From Candidatus Taylorbacteria bacterium RIFCSPLOWO2_01_FULL_45_15b (GTDB lineage Bacteria; Patescibacteriota; Minisyncoccia; Phycocordibacterales; 01-FULL-45-15b): a stretch of DNA of 10,815 nt. Position 1 is the first letter of the stretch. Every line of letters starts with the position of its first letter. The translations under genes and the position numbers were made by a program. The stretch lies in assembly GCA_001822655.1 (NCBI GenBank), contig MHRX01000026.1, forward strand, positions 1 to 10,815, written 5' to 3'. This document shows positions 5,584-10,815 of this stretch, in pieces. Below the pieces are notes generated by a model, which saw only the letters and a list, made by a program, of their open reading frames with translations, searched no databases and was not told the DNA's origin.

Positions 5584-6927
5584 ATGAAAAAAATAATTGT
5601 GGGTGTAATCATAATTGTCCTTATTATTCTGGGTTTTTCTGTAATCCAGCGTTCGCCAAAGAAGGCGGAGGTTTTGGGAGGTGAATATTCGTTGGTGACA
5701 TATAGCGAGACAAATGCGACTACGACGTTTGGTACCCTCTATGTGGAGTTTGCCGCAGAAGCGTCCGACACGCTGAATGCGTGGATTGATTTTGATAGCG
5801 ACGGCGCATTTAGCGACACTGAAAAAGTGGTATCCGATTTTCCATTTAAATCTCAAAAAAATTGGAAAAGTGGTTTTGGGGTGAAATTTCCGAGCGAACT
5901 TCCGGAGGCACCTGTTGTAAAAATTGAATTGGCAAATGGGGATACTGAAGAAAGTGCACTTTCTGTTACGGAAAGCCCGCGCGCTGACTTGCTCGATTTG
6001 GACACTACGACAGATTTTGAAAATTCCATGAAAGGCTGGGGAATCGATATCGCTCACGCACAGGAGTCCGTTACGAGTGCGTATCGTCCGGGCGTTTCTG
6101 ACATCGGCCAGAGGATTGCTGAATGTGCTCCAACCGCCGCGGCAAATAGTATTATTTCGCTCGCGACAGAGCACGGCACAGCTCTCACAGATTTACCTAC
6201 TCCAACTGAAATAATTGATGAATTGAAAGGTGAAATGGACTGGACTCCAGCGAACGGTGTTTTGCCGGATGATTTTGTTGAAGGGAAAACGCGCTGGGCT
6301 GTCACGCACGGACTTCCAATTGTTACCGAAAAAGTAGGAGATCAGCATGGGCTCACAACTCTCCAAGCACTTCTCGATGCTATGGGAAGCGAAGAAGGTG
6401 CGGCGGCGGAACTGCGTATAAAGTTTGCGCAAAATGGGAAAACAACAGGCGGGCATATGGTAACGGTCGTAGGTGTTCATATTACAGGTGACGAAGTTTA
6501 TATTGATGTGAATGATCCAAAAACTCCCGAGGGAACCGAGACATATCGGATTAGTGGAAACACGATCGAGAATTATCCTTATGAGGGCGATGCGATTCTT
6601 TCGTGGGGCTTCGTGCAGAGATGGCAGCCGCCGACAGGCACAGCACTCGACGCTATGACACCAGAAGAGATTTCAGGTATCAGAAGTGCGGTTGGCGACA
6701 CGGAGAAGATAAAAGTCATCGTAGTCGAGGGTAAACATATTCCAGTGTCTCTCGTTCACATCGGGCAGGGGCCGGAATGTAAAATGGGGGATAAGGAAAT
6801 GCCCCATTGGCATGCATATGTGGGCTCGAGCGCGAAAGCGCTTGACGGTACGGTAATGACCGACCCAGGTGGGTGCGGTTACGGGATGGCGATCAATATT
6901 CCGGTGATTGATGTCGAGATTCAATAA
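5584..6927 (+). CDS. Membrane-anchored or secreted C39-like putative cysteine peptidase
   Basis: Counted from the ATG at 5584 the protein is 447 aa. Residues 4-21 form a hydrophobic segment after MKK, so it is exported and probably membrane-anchored. Residues about 66-82 (AWIDFDSDGAFSDTEKV) look like the calcium-binding DxDxDG loop of a GEVED-type beta domain. The papain-like core follows: ECAPTAAANS with Cys181, TTGGHMVTVVG with His291, and IDVNDPKT with Asn310/Asp311, matching the Cys-His-Asn/Asp order of C39-like enzymes. The C-terminus (385-435) is rich in His and Cys (C399, PHWHA, C431 in DPGGCGYG) and may bind metal. Its substrate is unknown. TTG at 5566 in the same frame would only add six residues before the MKK signal, so ATG is preferred. 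No strong Shine-Dalgarno is seen. Confidence 0.65.
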   Translation: MKKIIVGVIIIVLIILGFSVIQRSPKKAEVLGGEYSLVTYSETNATTTFGTLYVEFAAEASDTLNAWIDFDSDGAFSDTEKVVSDFPFKSQKNWKSGFGVKFPSELPEAPVVKIELANGDTEESALSVTESPRADLLDLDTTTDFENSMKGWGIDIAHAQESVTSAYRPGVSDIGQRIAECAPTAAANSIISLATEHGTALTDLPTPTEIIDELKGEMDWTPANGVLPDDFVEGKTRWAVTHGLPIVTEKVGDQHGLTTLQALLDAMGSEEGAAAELRIKFAQNGKTTGGHMVTVVGVHITGDEVYIDVNDPKTPEGTETYRISGNTIENYPYEGDAILSWGFVQRWQPPTGTALDAMTPEEISGIRSAVGDTEKIKVIVVEGKHIPVSLVHIGQGPECKMGDKEMPHWHAYVGSSAKALDGTVMTDPGGCGYGMAINIPVIDVEIQ

Positions 6928-6938
6928 GAATATCGAGG

Positions 6939-6947
6939 TGGTATAAT
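6939..6947 (+). promoter_or_regulatory. Perfect extended -10, leaderless promoter
   Basis: TGGTATAAT is a perfect extended -10 (TG-N-TATAAT). Only six bases separate it from the ATG at 6954, so the normal start point falls on the A of the start codon and the message would be leaderless. It begins 11 bp after the peptidase stop codon. Confidence 0.7.
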
Positions 6948-6953
6948 AATCAT

Positions 6954-7961
6954 ATGGACAAAAAGTTTGATGCGGATTTCATAAATAAAAAAGTTCAAAA
7001 GGAAATCATTTTTTTCCTTAAGGATGAATCTGAATTGAAGGCTGACGTTGAATACGTGTTCAAGATTGCCATGCCCGACAGACCAAAAGCTTATCTCATG
7101 CTTCAGTTTGCGAAGGCCTTAAAGGTAAAGGAGGAAAAAATAATGCCTTTTGTGATGGTTGCAGATCTCATGATGGCGGCTGCAATGAATAATGACGACA
7201 TAATAGACGACAATGCTGAACGATGTGGCGAAAAAGTCTTGTGGAAAGTTAAAGGTATCAATCTGACTATCATTGTGACGGATTATATGTATGCTTTGAT
7301 TTTTTCAATATTAAAAAAATACAGGCCAAATATAGGTCACGCTGATTTTCCTGCATACCAAAAATCGGAAAATTTATTGCTGGACTATTTTCGAATAATG
7401 AACATTGCTCAATACAATACGACCGTGAGCTCACGATCATTGGCAAAATTCACTTTGAAAGACCTTGAGAATCTTGCGACAAAAAAAGCGAGTCTATTAT
7501 TTCAATTTTGTACGGTCGTGCCCGCTTATTTTGCGAATCAATATGTAGAAGATTTAGAAAATTTCGGTTATCAGCTTGGAATTGCTCGTCAGTATATAAG
7601 TGACATTCAGGATTTTATGAAGGTGCCGGGTGACAATTATAAAGATGGAATGCGAATGGAGGATTATTTTACACATCAACCTAATCTGGTACTCATTTTG
7701 ATTGGAACTTCAGAAAAGTTGAGTGTTGAAGAAAAAAAATGGTTTTATAAGAATTGGACGAATTCAGTTTCGGAGAAGGATAGAGGTAGTATCACAACAA
7801 AAGTCGTGCAATTCGTTCGTAAAACAGATGCAATTCTGGAAGCAAAAAAAGTGTTGAAGAAAATTCAGAAAAAGTTAAAAAAATCCCTTTCCAATCTTCC
7901 TAATGAAGAATTCAAAAAAAATATGTCAAAATGGGCATTCCGCTCTTTTCCGATTGACTAA
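6954..7961 (+). CDS. Polyprenyl synthetase family protein (isoprenoid synthase fold)
   Basis: This 335-aa protein resembles trans-prenyltransferases, which join isopentenyl diphosphate to allylic diphosphates using magnesium held by two Asp-rich motifs. The first motif is present as NNDDIIDDNAERCG (D81, D82, D85, with R90 after it). KKASLLFQF (177-185) corresponds to the KTA/SLF region after the chain-length helices. The second motif, usually DDLLD, is here SDIQDFM (216-222), followed by the usual GDNYKDG spacing, so its first Asp is lost. The two arginines normally following the first motif are also incomplete. It may be a divergent synthase, a terpene-cyclase-like enzyme, or a non-catalytic subunit. 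The C-terminus is Lys-rich. No other isoprenoid gene is nearby. It has its own leaderless-type promoter. Confidence 0.75.
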   Translation: MDKKFDADFINKKVQKEIIFFLKDESELKADVEYVFKIAMPDRPKAYLMLQFAKALKVKEEKIMPFVMVADLMMAAAMNNDDIIDDNAERCGEKVLWKVKGINLTIIVTDYMYALIFSILKKYRPNIGHADFPAYQKSENLLLDYFRIMNIAQYNTTVSSRSLAKFTLKDLENLATKKASLLFQFCTVVPAYFANQYVEDLENFGYQLGIARQYISDIQDFMKVPGDNYKDGMRMEDYFTHQPNLVLILIGTSEKLSVEEKKWFYKNWTNSVSEKDRGSITTKVVQFVRKTDAILEAKKVLKKIQKKLKKSLSNLPNEEFKKNMSKWAFRSFPID

Positions 7962-7990
7962 TTGAATATACGGCCATTCGCTTTCAGTAT

Positions 7991-8018
7991 TTGACGGGAG
8001 GCCCTTTCTATTTATCTT
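7991..8018 (+). promoter_or_regulatory. Possible promoter of the ABC-F gene
   Basis: TTGACG (7991-7996) is a good -35 box. TATCTT at 8013-8018 gives a 16-bp spacing but matches TATAAT only four of six. The leader would be about 15 nt, with no clear Shine-Dalgarno in front of the ATG at 8041. Confidence 0.3.
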
Positions 8019-8040
8019 TAAATACAGTACGGTTAGGCGC

Positions 8041-9492
8041 ATGTCTCGAGGAGAAGTTATAGTTCGGTTCGACAAGGTGTCGTTTAGTTTCGGTATTAAA
8101 AAGCCCGTTCTCGATGAGGCGGATTTTTCCGTGCGTCGGGGAACAAAGACTACATTCATGGGTCAAAACGGTGCGGGTAAAAGTACCATCTTCAGTCTTA
8201 TCACAAAAGTGAATGTTCCAGAATCTGGCAACATTTTTATTTCTCAAGGACTCTCGATCGCAACGGCCCGGCAAGTCATACCTCGCGATGAGATGGATGT
8301 CACAGTTCGCGATTTTTTTCAGAAGGCGTTTCCCAAGACAGTTTATGATATTGATCCTCGTATTGATGCGGTCTTGGAAGTTGTCAATCTACACGCCAAA
8401 CACGAAAAGTTGATACGAGCGTTTTCGGGCGGACAACAAGCTCGATTGCTTCTTGCGTACGCTCTTATTCAAGATCCGGATCTTTTGCTTTTGGATGAGC
8501 CGACGAATAATCTCGACAAAGACGGCATCGCGCACTTAACTAAATTCTTAGTGGATTACAAAAAGACATGCATCGTTATTTCACACGACGCAGCTTTTCT
8601 CAATGCATTTACCGACGGCGTGCTTTATCTTGATGTATTTACGCAAAAGGTGGAGCAATATGTAGGAAACTATAATGATGTGGTTGCGGATATTTCAATC
8701 CGTATCGAAAAAGAGAATAGGAAAAATGCCCAGTTGGCGAAAGAAATTCAGGAAAATAAGGACAAGTCTAACTTTTTTGCAAATAAAGGCGGTCAGATGC
8801 GGCTCGTCGCGAAACGTATGCGCGAAAAAGCAGAGGAATTGGAAGAGGAGATAGTTGATGTTCGGCGGGAAGACAAAACGATCCGGTCGTTCACCATACC
8901 TTCACAAGGAGAACTATCGGGAGAGCTTCTGGAAATAACATCATTTCTCACGATAAAAAACCATAAACCCATAGAACGAAAGAAAAAAATCGTTCTCCGG
9001 AAAAATCAGCATTTGCTGCTTTCCGGACCGAACGGTATCGGCAAGAGCACACTCTTGGAGTCATTGGCATCAGGAAAAGCAAAAGGCACCAAGATTGCCG
9101 ACGGCGTACGTATCGGATATTATCGCCAGGATTTTTCAAACCTTGATTTTGAAAAGACCGTGTACGAGGAACTTGCTAGCGTTATGGATAAATTATTCGA
9201 AGACCAGCTTCGTTCCACCGCGGCTGGTTTTTTAATAACAGGGGAATTAGTCAATACGAAGATCGGAAGTTTATCGGAAGGGCAGAAAGGCCTGGTGGCG
9301 TTTGCTCGGCTAGTCCTACAACGGCCAGGACTTCTTATCTTCGACGAGCCGACGAACCATATGAATTTTCGTCATCTGCCCGTTCTAGCAAAAGCGCTCG
9401 ACGAGTATCAGGGGGCGATGATTCTGGTGAGCCACGTTCCCGAATTTGTTAAACAGATCCGGATCGACGACATACTTGATCTCGAAAAGTAA
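8041..9492 (+). CDS. ABC-F family ATPase (ribosome-associated type)
   Basis: This 483-aa soluble protein has two ABC domains and no membrane segments. ABC-F proteins bind the ribosomal E site and act in translation control or antibiotic protection. Domain 1: Walker A GQNGAGKST (41-49), signature FSGGQ (128-132), Walker B LLLLDEPTNNLD (148-159), switch His182. A charged helical linker of about 70 residues (roughly 215-285), the interdomain tRNA-contact element of the family, follows. Domain 2: Walker A GPNGIGKST (329-337), signature LSEGQ (411-415), Walker B LLIFDEPTNH (431-440), His465. Domain 2 has drifted: LSGGQ is LSEGQ and the D-loop LD is MN, though the catalytic glutamate is kept. It is shorter than EttA-type proteins (about 550 aa) and lacks an evident arm insertion. 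The subfamily cannot be assigned, nor can a resistance role. Confidence 0.9.
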   Translation: MSRGEVIVRFDKVSFSFGIKKPVLDEADFSVRRGTKTTFMGQNGAGKSTIFSLITKVNVPESGNIFISQGLSIATARQVIPRDEMDVTVRDFFQKAFPKTVYDIDPRIDAVLEVVNLHAKHEKLIRAFSGGQQARLLLAYALIQDPDLLLLDEPTNNLDKDGIAHLTKFLVDYKKTCIVISHDAAFLNAFTDGVLYLDVFTQKVEQYVGNYNDVVADISIRIEKENRKNAQLAKEIQENKDKSNFFANKGGQMRLVAKRMREKAEELEEEIVDVRREDKTIRSFTIPSQGELSGELLEITSFLTIKNHKPIERKKKIVLRKNQHLLLSGPNGIGKSTLLESLASGKAKGTKIADGVRIGYYRQDFSNLDFEKTVYEELASVMDKLFEDQLRSTAAGFLITGELVNTKIGSLSEGQKGLVAFARLVLQRPGLLIFDEPTNHMNFRHLPVLAKALDEYQGAMILVSHVPEFVKQIRIDDILDLEK

Positions 9493-9505
9493 AAGCTCAT
9501 TTCGC

Positions 9506-9541
9506 GTGCTTTGTTCAACTCTACTCATACGCACAAAGCAC
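9506..9541. repeat. 9-bp inverted repeat between the ABC-F and regulator genes
   Basis: GTGCTTTGT (9506-9514) and ACAAAGCAC (9533-9541) form a perfect 9-bp stem with an 18-nt loop. There is no T-run after it, so it is a poor terminator. It may instead be an operator, for example for the winged-helix regulator encoded next to it. Confidence 0.45.
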
Positions 9542-9556
9542 AAACGCATACATAAC

Positions 9557-9579
9557 GGAATTTTGCAAAAGACTAGAAT
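9557..9579 (+). repeat. 23-bp direct repeat, left copy
   Basis: Exact copy of 9857-9879, starting GGAATTTTGCAAAAG and ending ACTAGAAT. It lies just upstream of the regulator gene and in the same reading frame, where it would encode EFCKRLE, the last seven residues of that regulator. The sequences outside the 23 bp do not match convincingly. Confidence 0.9.
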
Positions 9580-9596
9580 ATAAACGCGGGTGGATA

Positions 9597-9602
9597 TATA
9601 CT
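9597..9602 (+). promoter_or_regulatory. -10 box of the regulator gene, leaderless geometry
   Basis: TATACT (five of six matches to TATAAT) is followed by exactly six bases, TTAGGT, and then the ATG at 9609. The expected start point is the A of the ATG, the same spacing as at the polyprenyl synthetase gene. No good -35 is evident. Confidence 0.5.
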
Positions 9603-9608
9603 TTAGGT

Positions 9609-9881
9609 ATGTCATTAAACTATCGAAAGCTTGAGCGGGTGGTGAAGGGGTACGCGAATCACTCTCGGTTGCGAATAATGGATTTGCTAAAAAAAGAGCC
9701 GGAATTGTCGGTGGATGAGATTGCGGATAAGCTCGGAGCAGGATATATGAATACGTCGGATCACCTGCGCCGGCTCGCCGTCGCGGGATTGGTATTGAAA
9801 CGAAATGACGGGAGCAATGTTCGGCATAAGCTGACGCGTCGCGCAGATAACATTTTGGAATTTTGCAAAAGACTAGAATGA
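9609..9881 (+). CDS. ArsR-like winged helix-turn-helix regulator
   Basis: This 90-aa protein is the size of a single winged helix domain. RVVKGYANHSRLRIMDLLKK (10-29) is the typical ArsR-type first helices. ELSVDEIADKLGAGYMNTSDHLRRLAVAGLV supplies the helix-turn-helix and recognition helix (about 32-62). RNDGSNVRHKLTRRA (65-79) is the beta wing. The final helix is NILEFCKRLE. The metal-site motif ELCVCDL of metal-sensing ArsR proteins is absent, so it is probably a plain or dimer-sensing repressor with unknown signal. Its last 23 coding bases are repeated exactly 300 bp upstream. It sits 116 bp after the ABC-F gene and has its own -10 box, so it is probably a separate transcript. A 9-bp inverted repeat at 9506-9541 is a candidate operator. 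Confidence 0.75.
   Translation: MSLNYRKLERVVKGYANHSRLRIMDLLKKEPELSVDEIADKLGAGYMNTSDHLRRLAVAGLVLKRNDGSNVRHKLTRRADNILEFCKRLE
9857..9879 (+). repeat. 23-bp direct repeat, right copy
   Basis: Identical to 9557-9579. This copy is the 3' end of the winged-helix gene (codons for EFCKRLE just before the TGA). The start-to-start distance is exactly 300 bp, so the repeats bracket the entire gene and its promoter. Confidence 0.9.
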
Positions 9882-9950
9882 TTGCGGAGCGTCCAAAGTC
9901 CACAGGTGTGCTCTGTGATTTCTGAAGGTTGGAGTAGGACACGCGACTTA

Positions 9951-10040
9951 CACATCGGGGTTGGAACGCCGCCTTTTATGGAAAGACACAATTGCGTTAT
10001 TGCGCGTCCGCAAATTTTGAGATAAAGTCACATCGGGGTT
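9951..10040 (+). repeat. 12-bp direct repeat in the leader of the 183-aa gene
   Basis: CACATCGGGGTT occurs at 9951-9962 and 10029-10040. The second copy ends six bases before the ATG at 10047; the first is followed after 15 bases by an ATG that opens a 15-codon frame. No promoter or ribosome-binding site is clear in this 165-bp gap. The repeat could be a regulator-binding site. Confidence 0.5.
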
Positions 10041-10046
10041 TGCTCT

Positions 10047-10598
10047 ATGAATAATGCAGAACTTATTGAAAAGATAAAGAAAATTCGGTGTGCTATTCGG
10101 TATCACAGGGATCAGGTTGAAGACGACCGTTGCTGGCTTGATGATTACTTGGTTTGGGCCGAACTTCCGGATTCACCGCCACCTCGCAATCTTACACTCC
10201 AGCAGAAATTACTGAAATGCGAGATTTTTTATGCAAATCGTCGGGCAGATGAGCCTGATCCTCGAAGCGAACAAGCGATTTTAGATCCTGCACTTTGGGA
10301 TCGGGATTTGGAAAAGATGTCGCTTATCGAATTGGCGCAGACAAAAGCAACCTTATTGTTTGTTGTGGGATACCATCGGGATTTGGAGGAAGTAGAAAGG
10401 CGGGCACGAACAATTAAGGACGACAGGGATCTTTACTCGATCGCGCTACCAGAAAAAATTCCTGCAGATTTTCGTCTTCCGCCGCGAGATGAATTCTTGG
10501 GACGCGCGAAATCGGGGGCGGGATGTCCGAATTTTTGGGATAGTCACGAGCACTGTGGGAGGGAATGTAATCTTTATGAGTGGGGACCGTGTAAATAA
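10047..10598 (+). CDS. Hypothetical protein with internal duplication and C-terminal Cys cluster
   Basis: This 183-aa protein is not a named family to me. It has two similar helical halves: CAIRYHRDQVEDDRCW (15-30) and FVVGYHRDLEEVERRA (105-120), each containing YHRD followed by an acidic helix, about 90 residues apart. The first half also has WLDDYLVWAELPDSPPP. The C-terminal tail has four cysteines (160, 170, 174, 182; GCPNFWDSHEHCGRECNLY) with two histidines between, a plausible zinc-binding tail. There is no signal peptide or membrane segment, so it is likely cytoplasmic. It is followed by a clear terminator and has no strong Shine-Dalgarno. The codon pattern and conserved-looking motifs support a real gene. 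Function unknown. Confidence 0.7.
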   Translation: MNNAELIEKIKKIRCAIRYHRDQVEDDRCWLDDYLVWAELPDSPPPRNLTLQQKLLKCEIFYANRRADEPDPRSEQAILDPALWDRDLEKMSLIELAQTKATLLFVVGYHRDLEEVERRARTIKDDRDLYSIALPEKIPADFRLPPRDEFLGRAKSGAGCPNFWDSHEHCGRECNLYEWGPCK

Positions 10599-10619
10599 TG
10601 TTCCAGCAAGTCAACATTC

Positions 10620-10643
10620 AACCGCCTGCAGAGCGGTTTTTTT
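10620..10643 (+). terminator. Rho-independent terminator
   Basis: AACCGC (10620-10625), loop CTGCAGA, GCGGTT (10633-10638), within a run of seven Ts from 10637. It lies 22 bp after the stop of the 183-aa gene and isolates the flavoprotein gene downstream. Confidence 0.8.
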
Positions 10644-10663
10644 ATGAGGTTTTATGTTAGGTT

Positions 10664-10669
10664 AAGGAG
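10664..10669 (+). promoter_or_regulatory. Shine-Dalgarno site AAGGAG
   Basis: AAGGAG lies 5 nt before the ATG at 10675 and only 2 nt before the ATG at 10672, so the second ATG is the likelier start. It is the only strong ribosome-binding site seen in the window. Confidence 0.75.
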
Positions 10670-10674
10670 AAATG

Positions 10675-10815
10675 ATGAAGCGAGATATCATATGGGATGT
10701 CGCGGTAATTGGCGGAGGGCCTGCGGGAATGATGGCGGCCGGGCGGGCCGCGGAGCGTGGGCGGCGCGTGCTTTTGCTTGAGAAAAATCCGTCGCTCGGA
10801 AAGAAACTCCTCATT
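10675..10815 (+). CDS. BaiN/YhiN-type FAD-dependent oxidoreductase, N-terminal part
   Basis: The window ends after 47 codons. The visible part is a Rossmann dinucleotide-binding fold: DVAVIGGGPAGMMAAGRAAE contains the GxGxxG-type FAD site, followed by a second strand ending LLLEKNPSLGKKLLI, where the Glu would bind the ribose of FAD. The LGKKLLI ending is typical of the HI0933/YhiN/BaiN flavoprotein family, where an ITGGGRCN motif usually comes next, just beyond the window. The exact substrate of this family is poorly defined. It has its own Shine-Dalgarno and lies after a terminator, so it starts a new transcription unit. Its GC content is higher than that of the upstream genes. Confidence 0.85.
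   Translation, partial: MKRDIIWDVAVIGGGPAGMMAAGRAAERGRRVLLLEKNPSLGKKLLI

Noticed and set aside
5578..6174. 198-codon minus frame opposite the peptidase gene
   Set aside because: It is a shadow: the plus strand has a signal anchor and catalytic motifs, while the minus translation has none.
9385..9942. 185-codon minus frame across the ABC-F end and regulator gene
   Set aside because: It is antisense to two well-supported genes, and its repeated ILVFCKIP merely reflects the 23-bp direct repeat.
9882..10046. Possible tRNA-like or structured RNA (GGGGTTGGAACG resembles a T-arm)
   Set aside because: No acceptor stem, D-arm or anticodon arm could be paired, and the only repeat present is the 12-bp direct repeat.
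1..10815. CRISPR array
   Set aside because: No series of regularly spaced repeats is present; the direct repeats found occur only in pairs.

Overview
The window looks bacterial and most resembles a small-genome lineage of the Candidate Phyla Radiation (Patescibacteria, Parcubacteria-like). This is inferred from the compact layout, short lineage-type hypothetical proteins, a degraded serine-recombinase tail of the kind common there, and -10 boxes so close to ATG codons that several messages would be leaderless. No rRNA, tRNA or CRISPR array was recognised, so the assignment is tentative.

Positions 1-4450 form an AT-rich, mostly minus-strand accessory island. Its core is a complete type IIS restriction-modification operon of three genes joined by ATGA overlaps. 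In transcription order these are a D12-class adenine methyltransferase carrying a RadC-type helix-hairpin-helix domain at its N-terminus (4038-2710), a Dam-like D12 adenine methyltransferase (2713-1799), and an AlwI-family endonuclease (1802-240). A small hypothetical gene (4368-4147) lies upstream. Hairpins that look like terminators bound the island on both sides, and GATC is rare inside it. The GC-rich start of the window (1-239) has no convincing gene but does contain nested inverted repeats.

Positions 4451-5583 are a decayed mobile zone. It holds a GC-rich palindromic stretch, the C-terminal remnant of a serine recombinase on the minus strand, a 100-bp MITE-like element with a TA duplication, and an orphan plus-strand terminator.

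Positions 5584-10815 are plus-strand chromosomal-type genes. In order they encode a membrane-anchored C39-like putative cysteine peptidase, a polyprenyl synthetase family protein with a weakened second aspartate motif, an ABC-F ATPase, and an ArsR-like winged-helix regulator flanked by 23-bp direct repeats exactly 300 bp apart. They continue with an unrecognised 183-aa protein containing an internal duplication and a Cys cluster, and the start of a BaiN/YhiN-type flavoprotein cut by the window edge.

The most notable item is the fusion of the RadC N-terminal domain, without its JAMM domain, to a restriction-system methyltransferase. The possible MITE, the 300-bp repeat-flanked regulator cassette and the recurrent leaderless promoter geometry are secondary leads.
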